64,000 nucleotides of DNA from Cytobacillus stercorigallinarum (GTDB lineage Bacteria; Bacillota; Bacilli; Bacillales; Cytobacillaceae): positions 62,001 through 126,000 of the forward strand of contig NZ_JACSQT010000002.1 in NCBI RefSeq assembly GCF_014836495.1. The letters are read 5' to 3'. A program made the position numbers and the translations under genes. Below the pieces are notes generated by a model, which searched no databases, was not told the origin of the DNA, and saw only the letters and a program-made list of their open reading frames with translations. Below are positions 16,944-26,157 of this stretch, one piece after another. Each line of letters starts with the position of its first letter. Within the stretch, counting starts at the first letter, position 1.

Positions 16944-17705
16944 TCATCCTCCTAATTTTTGATAACCCATCATAGCTGATAATTTTTCTGCTGACTGTAT
17001 GGCTGCTTTTATAAATAACTGTTTATTATTATCTAGCCTTGCTGATAGCCCTGAGATAGAGAGTCCGCCAATTAGCTGCTGCTGGCTATTTAAAATGGGG
17101 GTGGAAATCGCAAATGCTCCGATAATTCGTTCATCCATGCTGAAGGCAAATCCCTGCTCCTGGAAAAGTAAGAGGTCCTTTTTTAATTCTGCTGTTTCAT
17201 TCTTCGTCAATCCGGATCCTTCAATAACTTCTTCAATTAGTTCGTCTTTAGAAAAGGCAAGCAGCAGTTTACCTGAAGCCCCTTTATAAAGAGGGTAAGG
17301 AATGCCTAAGTTGATAAACTGTCGAATATCTTCCTTTCCCTCTAATTTCTCAATACATATTCTCGAAGCTCCTTGTATGATATTCAAACTTATTGTTTCT
17401 TTCGTAATCTCATTAAGCTCATTCATGATAGGCAGGGCCATTTTTCTTAAATCTAGATTTTCAGTAACAATCTGGGCGAAATGTATAAAAGGTAGACCAA
17501 GTCGGTAAGTATTCATAGCTGCATTTTTATTAATCAGTTCTTTTTTCATCAAAGAAGAGAGTAATCGAAAGACCGTTGTCCGATTCAGCCCTGTGCGTTT
17601 GACGATATCATTGAGTGAAAGCTCCGGTGTTCGTGTTGTGAAGCAATATAATAGTTCAATCGCTCTTTCAACAGATTGAACCGTTTCAGTTTCATTTGTT
17701 TTCAA
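16944..17705 (-). CDS. IclR-family transcriptional regulator, first
   Basis: 253 residues: an N-terminal winged HTH (about 8-75, including LSLNDIVKRTGLNRTTVFR in part) and a C-terminal IclR effector domain with the LYKGASGKLLLAF and DERIIGAFAISTPI segments. The start is a TTG with AAGGGG 8 bases upstream on the minus strand. It is transcribed away from the MmgE/PrpD gene, and the shared region carries palindromes that match boxes ahead of two target genes, so it probably controls both itself and the divergent catabolic genes. The effector is likely a pathway intermediate. Confidence 0.9.
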   Translation of the reverse strand: MKTNETETVQSVERAIELLYCFTTRTPELSLNDIVKRTGLNRTTVFRLLSSLMKKELINKNAAMNTYRLGLPFIHFAQIVTENLDLRKMALPIMNELNEITKETISLNIIQGASRICIEKLEGKEDIRQFINLGIPYPLYKGASGKLLLAFSKDELIEEVIEGSGLTKNETAELKKDLLLFQEQGFAFSMDERIIGAFAISTPILNSQQQLIGGLSISGLSARLDNNKQLFIKAAIQSAEKLSAMMGYQKLGG

Positions 17706-17730
17706 ATTTTAATCCCCTTATTACATATTA

Positions 17731-17756
17731 TGAACAACATGTTCACGATACGAACA
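17731..17756. promoter_or_regulatory. Overlapping IclR-type operator palindromes
   Basis: TGAACAACATGTTCA (17731-17745) is a perfect palindrome, and TGTTCACGATACGAACA (17740-17756) is a second one sharing its right arm. They lie just upstream of the iclR start, as expected for autoregulation. Confidence 0.6.
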
Positions 17757-17850
17757 TACAAACATCGTAAGGGAAGTATTAGGAGAAGTCAATACAATTA
17801 TCAGATTTATTAAAATTTAAAATTAATTCAAAACTTTTTAATGAAATTCA

Positions 17851-17880
17851 TTGACTTAAAAATTTAAATAGTGATAGAAT
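17851..17880 (+). promoter_or_regulatory. Sigma-A promoter of the MmgE/PrpD gene
   Basis: TTGACT (17851-17856) and TAGAAT (17875-17880) are separated by 18 bases. The operator at 17899-17915 lies just downstream, so bound regulator would block transcription. Confidence 0.6.
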
Positions 17881-17898
17881 TTATAAAAAATAGAACAC

Positions 17899-17915
17899 GT
17901 TTCATAATATGGAAC
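17899..17915. promoter_or_regulatory. IclR-type operator, box 2
   Basis: GTTTCATAATATGGAAC has GTTYC-N7-GRAAC symmetry and lies 16 bases before the ATG of the MmgE/PrpD gene. Nearly the same sequence occurs at 19345-19361. Confidence 0.6.
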
Positions 17916-17931
17916 AATAGAAGGTGGCTGA

Positions 17932-19254
17932 ATGGAATATCAACAAGTATTAAGTGAGTACGCAACCAATTTTCAACTTCATGATGCATCAGAAGAAGTA
18001 AAACGGAGAGCGAAATTAATCATTCTTGATTCAATAACTGCCATTATCCATGGAAATCAGTCTTCACATATGCTCAAGCTACAAGAGGATATCAGTCAGA
18101 ATGAAGCCAATAAAGGCTACGCAACTATTGTAGGCAGACAAGCTTCTATTAACCTTCAGATGGCAGCCTTTATTAATGGGATTGCAATGGTGAGTGAGGA
18201 GATGGATGAAGGTAATCCGATAGCAAAAGGGCATCCAAGTTGTCACTTCTTTCCTACTTTATTGGCCTATGCTGAAACGAGTCACTGCAATGGAAGGGAT
18301 TTTCTAAAAAGCTTTATACTCGGCTATGAGATTGCAGCTAGAGCAGGGGCAGCTATCACCTTGCGAGACGACATACATCCCCATGGAAACTGGGGAGTAA
18401 TTGGGGCTATTTTTGCTTTAGGTAAAATGAAAAACTATCATGCACATGATTATGAGCGAGGGTTTTATTTAAGTAGCTCATTGCCTAATGTCTCTTTATG
18501 GCAGCCGGTGTTAGAAGGTCATCGGTTAAGGGATGTATACGTTGGTTTGAATAATATGCATTCATTTTTAATTGACCATCTTATTACAGCTGGTTTTTCG
18601 AGCAGTCCTAACGCTATGAAGCAAATTTATGGTGGTGGAATATTAGGAAAGCGTTTTCAAAGCGAAAAAATAATTGAAAAGCTGGGCGATGAATACTACT
18701 TGCTGAAAACATATTTCAAATTCTATGACTTTTGCCGTTTTTGCCACTCTCCTATGGATGGAGTAAATAAACTATTAAAAATGGAAACAATTGTCCCTGA
18801 AGATGTGGAGAGAGTAGATATCTTTACCTATTCAATGGCAGCTATGCTGAATAATCAAAATGTGAAAAATGCATATGCAGGCAAATTTTCTATACCATAT
18901 GCTGTGGCAAGCTTATTTTATCCAAAGAGAAATCAGAACGAAGAGAGGCTCAATTTTGCCGAGAAAGTATTTGTTCATGAAGATGTTAATATGACACAAT
19001 TGCTTCCTGACCAACGGAATTCACGTGTTGTACTGAAAATGGTAGATCAAAGGCAATTTAATATGGCTGTTAGTGGAGCTAGCGGAGATGCCTATGAGGA
19101 AGGACTTGAAGAAAGAGTAATAGAAAAAAGCGAAAGAACTTTAGCAAAGGTGCTTAGCTGTCAGCGTGCGAAGAAACTTATAGAAGAAATCTTATCTATA
19201 GAAGATTCTGATGATATCGCAACAATCACAGAACTGATGCGACCGACTAATTAA
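17932..19254 (+). CDS. MmgE/PrpD family protein, first
   Basis: 440 residues of the MmgE/PrpD superfamily (2-methylcitrate dehydratase, cis-aconitate decarboxylase and relatives). Family features seen are the SEEMDEGNPIAKGHPSCHFFP segment (in parts: EEMDEGN, KGHPSCH), the GYEIAARAGAA helix and HPHGNWGVIGA. The ATG follows AAGGTGG. It is preceded by a promoter with an IclR-type operator and faces the iclR gene. A second paralogue at 28372 shares the same motifs, suggesting that the two act on related dicarboxylates. Dehydration, isomerisation or decarboxylation are all possible; the exact reaction is not deducible. Confidence 0.85.
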   Translation: MEYQQVLSEYATNFQLHDASEEVKRRAKLIILDSITAIIHGNQSSHMLKLQEDISQNEANKGYATIVGRQASINLQMAAFINGIAMVSEEMDEGNPIAKGHPSCHFFPTLLAYAETSHCNGRDFLKSFILGYEIAARAGAAITLRDDIHPHGNWGVIGAIFALGKMKNYHAHDYERGFYLSSSLPNVSLWQPVLEGHRLRDVYVGLNNMHSFLIDHLITAGFSSSPNAMKQIYGGGILGKRFQSEKIIEKLGDEYYLLKTYFKFYDFCRFCHSPMDGVNKLLKMETIVPEDVERVDIFTYSMAAMLNNQNVKNAYAGKFSIPYAVASLFYPKRNQNEERLNFAEKVFVHEDVNMTQLLPDQRNSRVVLKMVDQRQFNMAVSGASGDAYEEGLEERVIEKSERTLAKVLSCQRAKKLIEEILSIEDSDDIATITELMRPTN

Positions 19255-19286
19255 TTATCTAAAAATAAAAAATTTTGTAAATAAAT

Positions 19287-19312
19287 ATGACATCTTAGTT
19301 GTCATTATTTTA
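19287..19312 (+). terminator. Weak terminator-like hairpin
   Basis: ATGACA (19287-19292) pairs with TGTCAT (19300-19305) and is followed by TATTTTAT. It lies after the MmgE/PrpD gene and before the operator of the next one. Confidence 0.4.
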
Positions 19313-19344
19313 TAAAGTGTTACCATGATAATTAAATGAAACAA

Positions 19345-19361
19345 GTTTCACAATATGGAAC
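19345..19361. promoter_or_regulatory. IclR-type operator, box 3
   Basis: GTTTCACAATATGGAAC differs from box 2 by one base (C for T). It overlaps an in-frame ATG at 19355, which supports the later start at 19382 for the flavoprotein. Confidence 0.6.
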
Positions 19362-19381
19362 AAATTGGAGGATTTGAAATT

Positions 19382-20764
19382 ATGTGGGATGCTGAGTTAG
19401 ATGTAGCTGTAGCAGGTGCTGGTGGCTGTGGCTTGGTGGCTGCATTAGCAGCAGCTGAAAAAGGCTTAGAGGTAGGAGTTTTTGAAAAAACAGATTTTGT
19501 TTTGGGCAATACAGCTGCTAGTGCCGGAATGATTCCTGCAGCGAATACAAGATTTCAGAAAGAGGAAGGAATTTTTGAGACAGCAGAAGAGATGACAGAG
19601 GATATCTTAAGGAAAAATCATCATGAAAGTGACTATGATTTAACCTTAGCTTTATGTAAAGAGTCGGGGCCATTAATTGAGTGGATGGCAGATAAGCTGC
19701 AAATTCAGCTTTCATTAGTAAAAGAGTTTAAATATCCTGGGCAAAGGAATTTCCGAATGCATGCACCGCCCTCAAGATCTGGACTGGAACTAATAAAAAA
19801 GCTTAAACAAGCTGTTGCAAAGAGTGACAAAATATACTTGCTATTACAATCAGAGGTAAGCGAATTAATAACAAATGAAAACAATGAAGTAATTGGAATT
19901 GAAGTAAAAACAGATGATGGTGTCCAGCGAATTAAAGCGAAAAAAGTCATACTAGCAACAAATGGGTTTGGAGCAAATAAAGAGATGGTAAGTAAATATA
20001 TTCCTGAAATAGCAGATGCGCTCTATTTTGGCTATGAAGCAAATACAGGTGATGCTATTAGAATGGGCGAGAAAGTGGGAGCATCATATGCCTCCTTAAC
20101 AAGTTATCAAGGGCACTCTGCTGTTGCAAAGTCACAAGGTATTTTAGTTACATGGGGAACGATAATGATGGGCGGATTTATGGTCAATCAAAATGGCGAG
20201 CGATTTGGAGATGAATCTCATGGATACTCAGAATTCGCTGTTCAAGTATTAAATCAGCCAGGGCAATGCGGATATATTATTTTCGATCAGCACATATATG
20301 ATCAGTTGATTAGCATTGAGGATTTTAAACAACTAGTTGAGATGAAGGCTTTTAAAACAAGTGATTCGATTGATAAGTTAGCGAAGATGTTAGACTTACC
20401 TACGGAAAATCTACAAAAAACCTTCAAATTAGTTGATGTAGCTGTTGAAAAAGGCATAGATGCATATGGAAGAACAGTATGGCCGAAGAAGCTTACTCCA
20501 ACTTATTATGCGATCAAGGTATCGCCTGCTCTTTTCCATACACAAGGAGGTTTGCAAATAAATTCCAATGCTCAGGTGATAAATAAGAATGGTAATTCCA
20601 TTAAAAATTTATATGCTGGCGGAGGTGCCGCGGTTGGAATTTCAGGTAACCATTCTTATGGTTATATGTCAGGAAACGGCCTCTTAGCTGCATTAGGTTT
20701 CGGGAAAATTGCCGGAAACCATGCGGCACTAACAATTTTAAATGAAGGGATAGAAATATTATGA
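19382..20764 (+). CDS. FAD-dependent fumarate-reductase/KSTD-like oxidoreductase
   Basis: Flavoprotein of the FAD_binding_2 family, about 460 residues, related to soluble fumarate reductases and ketosteroid dehydrogenases. The N-terminal dinucleotide motif is AGAGGCGLVAALAAAE; near the C-terminus the FAD contact GGAAVGISGNHSYGYMSGNG (the family GGAxxGxxG region) is seen. It would reduce or form a double bond beside carboxyl groups. The start at 19382 follows GGAGG (19367-19371) by 10 bases; the ATG at 19355 lies inside an operator. It overlaps the next gene by four bases and leads a long operon of ring-opening enzymes and an importer. Confidence 0.85.
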   Translation: MWDAELDVAVAGAGGCGLVAALAAAEKGLEVGVFEKTDFVLGNTAASAGMIPAANTRFQKEEGIFETAEEMTEDILRKNHHESDYDLTLALCKESGPLIEWMADKLQIQLSLVKEFKYPGQRNFRMHAPPSRSGLELIKKLKQAVAKSDKIYLLLQSEVSELITNENNEVIGIEVKTDDGVQRIKAKKVILATNGFGANKEMVSKYIPEIADALYFGYEANTGDAIRMGEKVGASYASLTSYQGHSAVAKSQGILVTWGTIMMGGFMVNQNGERFGDESHGYSEFAVQVLNQPGQCGYIIFDQHIYDQLISIEDFKQLVEMKAFKTSDSIDKLAKMLDLPTENLQKTFKLVDVAVEKGIDAYGRTVWPKKLTPTYYAIKVSPALFHTQGGLQINSNAQVINKNGNSIKNLYAGGGAAVGISGNHSYGYMSGNGLLAALGFGKIAGNHAALTILNEGIEIL

Positions 20765-21471
20765 CTAGACCATGGGAAGATATGTTGACTGAGGTAGATA
20801 GAATGGTAATTCAAAAAGGAGGATATGGAAAAAAGAGAGGATTAGGGAAAAAGCCTGCTCTTGTTATTATAGATATTCAACATAACTATGTAGGGGCAAA
20901 CCTCCCGATAGCAGATCAGCTTGAAACATGGCCAAGTGGGGGAGGTGCAAAGGCATGGGAATCGATCGAGAAAATAAAGAAAATGAAAAAGCTGACAGAT
21001 CAATTAAATATACCAACAATCTATACAAGGAATGTGCAGAAGAAAACCATCAATTTTGATTCATTTGCGGTTAAAGCTGAACGAGATAATTCTAAGTACA
21101 TTGACGGAAGACCTGAGGCGCAAATTGTTTCTGAACTAGAGCCAGAAAGCAAGGATCTTGTTGTTGATAAAAGCTATGCAAGCGCCTTTTTCGGTACGCC
21201 ACTGATTAGTTATCTAGTAAAAATGGGCGTCGATACATTGATTATTGTAGGTGGTTCGACGAGTGGATGTGTCCGTGCGACAGCCGTAGATGCAGTCACG
21301 CATAATTTCAATGTGGCTGTTGTGGAGGACTGTGTTTATGATCGGATCGAACTGTCTCATAAAGCCGGTCTACTTGACCTATGGATGAAGTATTGCGACG
21401 TATCACCGTCAGAAGAAATTTACGATTATCTAAAACAATTTCAAGAAGGAGGAGTTAAAGTTGAAGGTTAA
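20761..21471 (+). CDS. Isochorismatase-fold cysteine hydrolase (amidase)
   Basis: 236 residues of the isochorismatase/N-carbamoylsarcosine amidase superfamily. The catalytic triad is present: Asp38 (VIIDIQ), Lys137 (VVDKSYAS) and Cys170 (GGSTSGCVRATA). Family members cleave amides or carbamoyl groups, for instance N-carbamoylsarcosine, ureidoacrylate or maleamate. Translationally coupled to the flavoprotein (ATGA) and followed by the cyclic amidohydrolase, whose ring-opened product (a half-amide or N-carbamoyl acid) it would deamidate. Subfamily and substrate are inferred from neighbours only. Confidence 0.87.
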   Translation: MTRPWEDMLTEVDRMVIQKGGYGKKRGLGKKPALVIIDIQHNYVGANLPIADQLETWPSGGGAKAWESIEKIKKMKKLTDQLNIPTIYTRNVQKKTINFDSFAVKAERDNSKYIDGRPEAQIVSELEPESKDLVVDKSYASAFFGTPLISYLVKMGVDTLIIVGGSTSGCVRATAVDAVTHNFNVAVVEDCVYDRIELSHKAGLLDLWMKYCDVSPSEEIYDYLKQFQEGGVKVEG

Positions 21472-22843
21472 TCAACTGATTAAAAATGGGTTAGTCGTCT
21501 TCCCTAAAGAAGGAGTTAAGGCGGTTGATATCGGTGTCATTAATGGTAAAATTGCTGGTATTTATAATCAGAACACAGAGATAGAAGCTGATGAAGTAAT
21601 TGATGCAAACCGTTTACATGTGTTCCCTGGAGTGATCGATGCCCACCAGCATCTAGGAATCTATAACTCAATTGAAAAAGATTTTCTTGATACGAAACAG
21701 CATGCCGTTGGAGGTATTACAACGATTGTCAATTATGATCGGCAACCAGTTAGCTATTTGGATTTTTTTCCTAAAGTACAAGATATCGGTGAAAAACATA
21801 GTTATATTGACTTTACATATAGCTTAGGTATTTTGACAGAACAGCATATTGATGAGCTTGAAGAGACGGTTAAACGTTTCGGGCTGACATCATTTAAGTT
21901 TTTTAGGAATTATGAACGACAATTAAATGATAAATTCAAAATATCCAATGGCATTAACTTATCTTCTTATGATTTAATGCGTCTTCTGGAGAAGTTTAAA
22001 TCTATCTCTCCTAAACTGCTATTAGCGATTCATTGCGAGAATATGGATATTAATCGCAGTTTGATTAAGAAGTATAAAGAAGAAGGTGCGGAAGAAGGAT
22101 TAAAAACATGGTCTCTTACAAGCCCTGGTTTTGCGGAAGCAGAATCATTACTAAGCACATTGTATATTAATTCCATTGTTGGTGGAAATGTTTTTATTGT
22201 GCATTTGACTTCAGGTGCTAGTATCGATGTGCTTGAAAAGATGCCTTGGCTACTTGAAAAAGGGGTAAAGGTAGAAACTTGTCCCCATTATTTGAACTTA
22301 ACAGAAGAATCTTCAACTGGATTAAAAGCAAAAGTAGGTCCACCTATTCATGGTCAATACGATTCAGATCGTTTATGGGAGGGGATTAAGGAAGGAATTG
22401 TGAATGCAATTGGAACAGACCATGTGCCTGGATCACTTGCAACCAAATTTTCTAAAGGGAATGGAGTATTTGAAGCAGAGTACGGATTCCCAAGTGCTGG
22501 TGCACTATTGCCAATGATGATTACTGAAGGTCATATGAAAAGAGGAATTCCGCTTGAAAGAATTGCTGATATCACTTCCTATCAAGTAGCTGAATCGTTT
22601 AATTTGGAAAATAAGGGGCGAATTGAAATAGGAGCAGATGCTGATTTCGCCATTGTGGATTTAGCTAAAGCCAAAACGATTTCGCCAGAAGTACTTCATT
22701 CGAATTCAGATTATTCTATATTTGATGGATTTGAGACCGTAGGATGGCCAGTGTATACCATCAGTAGAGGAGAAGTAATCGTAAACAATGGAATACCAAC
22801 AAAGGAAAGTGGTAGAGGTAAATTTGTTAGAAGGTCCATTTAA
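21461..22843 (+). CDS. Hydantoinase/dihydropyrimidinase-like cyclic amidohydrolase
   Basis: Amidohydrolase of 460 residues with all binuclear metal ligands: His62 and His64 (DAHQH), the carboxylated Lys146 (SFKFF), His191 (HCEN), His248 (VHLTSG) and Asp320 (GTDHVPG). The D-hydantoinase/dihydropyrimidinase/allantoinase group opens cyclic amides, imides and ureides. The TTG start at 21461 follows AAGGAGGAG by 6 bases and overlaps the end of the amidase gene. Together with that amidase it forms a two-step ring-opening and deamidation module. The substrate is not identified. Confidence 0.88.
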   Translation: MKVNQLIKNGLVVFPKEGVKAVDIGVINGKIAGIYNQNTEIEADEVIDANRLHVFPGVIDAHQHLGIYNSIEKDFLDTKQHAVGGITTIVNYDRQPVSYLDFFPKVQDIGEKHSYIDFTYSLGILTEQHIDELEETVKRFGLTSFKFFRNYERQLNDKFKISNGINLSSYDLMRLLEKFKSISPKLLLAIHCENMDINRSLIKKYKEEGAEEGLKTWSLTSPGFAEAESLLSTLYINSIVGGNVFIVHLTSGASIDVLEKMPWLLEKGVKVETCPHYLNLTEESSTGLKAKVGPPIHGQYDSDRLWEGIKEGIVNAIGTDHVPGSLATKFSKGNGVFEAEYGFPSAGALLPMMITEGHMKRGIPLERIADITSYQVAESFNLENKGRIEIGADADFAIVDLAKAKTISPEVLHSNSDYSIFDGFETVGWPVYTISRGEVIVNNGIPTKESGRGKFVRRSI

Positions 22844-22864
22844 TGATAAAAGTGGGGGATGGAA

Positions 22865-24067
22865 TTGAAAAAAATCGTTTTTCTTATGCTGGCGACGCTG
22901 TTCATATTGACAGGTTGTACTGGAGAAGCACAATCAGGCGATGAGAATATTGTGAAAATCGGCGCACTTCATCCATTAAGCGGTGCATTGGCTAATGAAG
23001 GTCAGGAAATGCGTGATGCAGCAAGACTTGCAGTTGAAGAAATTAATGAAGCAGGCGGAATCGAGTCTTTAGGCGGTGCAAAGGTCGAATTAATAGAAGC
23101 TGATCATGAAGGTGCACCAGAAAAAGGGATGTCTGAAATTCAAAGGTTAGATCGTGAAAAAGTAGTTGGTGTTATTGGTGCCTATTCAAGTGGTGTTACA
23201 TTACCAGCAACCCAAGAAGCTGAAAGAGCAGGGATCCCATTCGTTGTCGATATTGCTACAGTCGAAGAAGTTACAAAGAGAGGCTTTAAATACACCTTCA
23301 GAGTTCAGCCGCCAGCATCGACTATGGCAGCGAACTTTTTAGACTATTTTAATGTGCTTAATGAAATGAGTGATTCCCCTTTAGAGACAGTTGTTCTTGT
23401 TCATGAGGACTCAGTGTTTGGGACCAGTATTGCTAGTTTGATAGAGAAAGGGGCAGCAGATCACGGAATTGAAGTGCTGGATAACATCCCTCACGCTGCA
23501 ACAACAGCAGATTTATCATCGACAATCAATAAAATTAATCGGCTCAAGCCTGACGCAGTGATTGCAACAACCTATTTGCGTGATGGCACGCTACTGGTAA
23601 ATGGCTTAAATCAATCTAACTTTCAGCCTAAAGCAATAATCGGTGTTGCTAATGGAGCATTTAGCAATACGTCATTTATTAATGATGAAACAGAAATCAA
23701 TCAATATATTATGGATGTCAACTATTCTATCAATCCTCAAAGTAACCTGGCAATTGAAGTTTCGAAAAGATACGAAGACCAATTTAATAAACATATGGGG
23801 CCGAATGCAGCTTATTCTTATACTGCCACGAAAGTCCTAATTGATGCAGTAGAGAGAGCTGGTTCAACCGATCGGGCCAAAATTCAGAAGGCTTTATCCG
23901 AAACAAATTTAACAGAGCATATCCTTCCCCAGGATTCAATTATTTTTGATGAAAGTGGACAAAATGCAAATGCCCAGGCTGTTTTAAATCAAATTATCAA
24001 CGGTGAAACTAAAGTTATTTACCCTGATGAATACAAGAATGCCGACGCTGTATTACCAACAAAGTAA
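22865..24067 (+). CDS. Branched-chain amino acid-type ABC transporter substrate-binding lipoprotein
   Basis: Peripla_BP_6 receptor of about 400 residues. The signal peptide is short and ends in the lipobox ILTGC, so it is a membrane-anchored lipoprotein. The mature start reads KIGALHPLSGALANEGQEMRD (family pattern IGxxxPLSG), with an ADHEGAPEKG stretch and GAYSSGVTLPA further on. The TTG at 22865 lies 6 bases after GGGGG and is preferred over the ATG at 22859, which touches it. First gene of a complete five-part importer; the substrate is probably the cyclic amide or imide acted on by the preceding enzymes. Confidence 0.88.
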   Translation: MKKIVFLMLATLFILTGCTGEAQSGDENIVKIGALHPLSGALANEGQEMRDAARLAVEEINEAGGIESLGGAKVELIEADHEGAPEKGMSEIQRLDREKVVGVIGAYSSGVTLPATQEAERAGIPFVVDIATVEEVTKRGFKYTFRVQPPASTMAANFLDYFNVLNEMSDSPLETVVLVHEDSVFGTSIASLIEKGAADHGIEVLDNIPHAATTADLSSTINKINRLKPDAVIATTYLRDGTLLVNGLNQSNFQPKAIIGVANGAFSNTSFINDETEINQYIMDVNYSINPQSNLAIEVSKRYEDQFNKHMGPNAAYSYTATKVLIDAVERAGSTDRAKIQKALSETNLTEHILPQDSIIFDESGQNANAQAVLNQIINGETKVIYPDEYKNADAVLPTK

Positions 24068-24277
24068 TAAAAAGAGGGAACGAAGAGAGGGTACTATGTA
24101 TAGACAATGTTAAAATTTGAGGCCTTCAGTTGTGTTTGTAGCCGCTTGTAAGCTCACCTCATTTGGAAGCGTGCATCATACATAGGAAAACTCCACCCCA
24201 ACTTTCAAAATTAGAATGATTGAGGGAACGAAATGGGTTCTCTTTTATAAAAAACACTAGGTATAGGAGGGAAGTTG
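24068..24277 (+). other. Structured intergenic region between receptor and permease genes
   Basis: About 210 non-coding bases inside the transporter operon. CTATGTAT (24094-24101) pairs with ATACATAG (24178-24185) and encloses TGAGG (24118-24122) with CCTCA (24157-24161) and a GCTTGTAAGC hairpin (24144-24153). GAGGGAACGAA occurs at both ends of the region. It looks like a folded RNA element, of no class that I recognise. Confidence 0.5.
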
Positions 24278-25147
24278 ATGCTCACTTTGATATTACAGTC
24301 CTTGGTGGACGGTATTTTAATGGGAGGTATTTATGGACTGGTAGCTATAGGCCTCACCTTAATCTTTGGGGTAATGAAAATTATTAATTTTGCTCAAGGG
24401 GCATTATTAATGTTAGGTATGTATATTTCATACTGGTCGTTTAGCCTTCTTGGACTTAATCCATACTTATCGATACCATTAAGCGCCATTTCCTTATTTT
24501 TCATTGGTGCGATCATTCAGAAGACAATCTTATCTAAAATGTTAAATGCGCCAGAGCATAATCAATTGCTTGTAACACTTGGAATTATGCTTGTTATTGA
24601 AAACCTTGCGTTAATATTATGGAGTCCTGATTTTCGCAGCGTAAAATTAGAAGGTTTTATTCAAACGTTTAATATAGGTGAAGTAGGAGTAAATGTCCCG
24701 AAATTAATTGCTTTTATTGCAGCGATTGTATTATCAATAGGCCTGTTTTTATTTCTTAAAAAAACGATGCTTGGGAAGGCGATACGCGCAACTTCAATCA
24801 ATCGCAACGGCGCAATGCTATCAGGAATCAACACGAACCGCATAAACTATATTGCCTTTGGATTAGGCGCTTCTCTTGCAGCAATCGCTGGTTCGCTCAT
24901 TACGCCATTTTTCTATACTTCGCCGACAGTAGGTGCCACTTTTATATTAAAGGGATTTGTTGTGGTAGTTCTTGGCGGATTGGGCAACTTTATTGGTGCA
25001 ATAATAGGTGGGCTCATTATTGGCATTTCTGAAGCGTTAGGAGGAGCTTTTTTACCTGGTAGTTTAAAAGAACTCATGACCTATATTATTTTTGTCATTG
25101 TCCTTATGGCAAAACCTAATGGTTTATTTGGGGGGAAAGCACGATGA
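24278..25147 (+). CDS. Branched-chain amino acid-type ABC permease (LivH family)
   Basis: 289-residue membrane protein with about eight hydrophobic helices. LivH signatures are visible: GGIYGLVAIGLTLIFGVMKIINFAQG in parts (GLVAIGLTLIFG, INFAQGA) and the cytoplasmic loop GKAIRATSINRNGAMLSGIN that docks to the ATPases. The ATG at 24278 follows AGGAGGG by 6 bases. Overlaps the next permease by four bases. Confidence 0.9.
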   Translation: MLTLILQSLVDGILMGGIYGLVAIGLTLIFGVMKIINFAQGALLMLGMYISYWSFSLLGLNPYLSIPLSAISLFFIGAIIQKTILSKMLNAPEHNQLLVTLGIMLVIENLALILWSPDFRSVKLEGFIQTFNIGEVGVNVPKLIAFIAAIVLSIGLFLFLKKTMLGKAIRATSINRNGAMLSGINTNRINYIAFGLGASLAAIAGSLITPFFYTSPTVGATFILKGFVVVVLGGLGNFIGAIIGGLIIGISEALGGAFLPGSLKELMTYIIFVIVLMAKPNGLFGGKAR

Positions 25148-26157
25148 GAAAATTTCCTATTCTAATCAGCTTAGCATTACTTATTTTTACGTTCTTTCCT
25201 CTTATTGTCAAAGACCAGTACTACATGCACATTGCCATTCTCATTTTATATTATGCATTGGTGAGCCAAGCATGGAATATATTGAGCGGTTACTCAGGCC
25301 AGTTTTCATTTGGGCATGCAGCTTTTTTTGGAACAGGTGCTTATACATCAAGTATATTATTCACGAAGCTTGGTGTATCGCCTTGGATTGGACTTTTTGC
25401 AGGGGCCCTAATTGCAGCCTTAATTGGTCTATTCATTGGATATCTGTCGTTCAGATTCAAATTGAGAGGTGTGTTCTTTTCGCTTGGAACACTAGCATTT
25501 GCGGAAATTCTGCGAATCATCATTCAGAATTTTGACATTTTCAATAAAACACTTGGTGTACTTATTCCATATAAACCAGATCCCCTTATGTTTCAATTTA
25601 GCTCGCGTACCACTTATTATTACATCATTCTATTATTTGCGTTCGCAGTCACTGTTTTAGTTTATTATATTAGTCGTTCTAAGTTGGGCTATAACTTGGT
25701 TGCCATCCGCGAAAATGAAGATGCGGCCCAATCACTAGGTGTAAATACGTATAAAAATAAAATGATTGCTATTGCAATAAGTGCAAGCTTAACAGCAATA
25801 GGGGGAACATTTTATGCACAATATATGCTTTTTATTGAACCTGCGACGACTTTTTCTAATGATGTATCGATTAATATTTTGTTACCGGCTATCATTGGCG
25901 GGGCAGGAACGGTTTTAGGTCCGATTGTAGGTTCACTCATTATTATTCCAATTGGGGAGCTTACAACCACTTTATTCGGAAACTTTGTCGGAGCGAATTT
26001 AATGGCTTACGGGGTCATTTTAATTCTTGTCATGCTGTACTTGCCTGAAGGAATTGTTGGGTGGTTCCAAAATAAATTTGGGAAGGAAAAAAATGCAAAG
26101 AAAAAGAAAGATAACAGCATAAATGGGGGTGAAGACGTTGGAACTTTTAAAAATTAA
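25144..26157 (+). CDS. Branched-chain amino acid-type ABC permease (LivM family)
   Basis: 337 residues with about nine hydrophobic helices and the LivM features GYSGQFSFGHAAFFGTGAY and GYNLVAIRENEDAAQSLGVN (docking loop). Coupled to the LivH gene by an ATGA overlap. A basic tail (KNAKKKKD) ends the protein and overlaps the ribosome binding site of the next gene. Confidence 0.9.
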   Translation: MRKFPILISLALLIFTFFPLIVKDQYYMHIAILILYYALVSQAWNILSGYSGQFSFGHAAFFGTGAYTSSILFTKLGVSPWIGLFAGALIAALIGLFIGYLSFRFKLRGVFFSLGTLAFAEILRIIIQNFDIFNKTLGVLIPYKPDPLMFQFSSRTTYYYIILLFAFAVTVLVYYISRSKLGYNLVAIRENEDAAQSLGVNTYKNKMIAIAISASLTAIGGTFYAQYMLFIEPATTFSNDVSINILLPAIIGGAGTVLGPIVGSLIIIPIGELTTTLFGNFVGANLMAYGVILILVMLYLPEGIVGWFQNKFGKEKNAKKKKDNSINGGEDVGTFKN

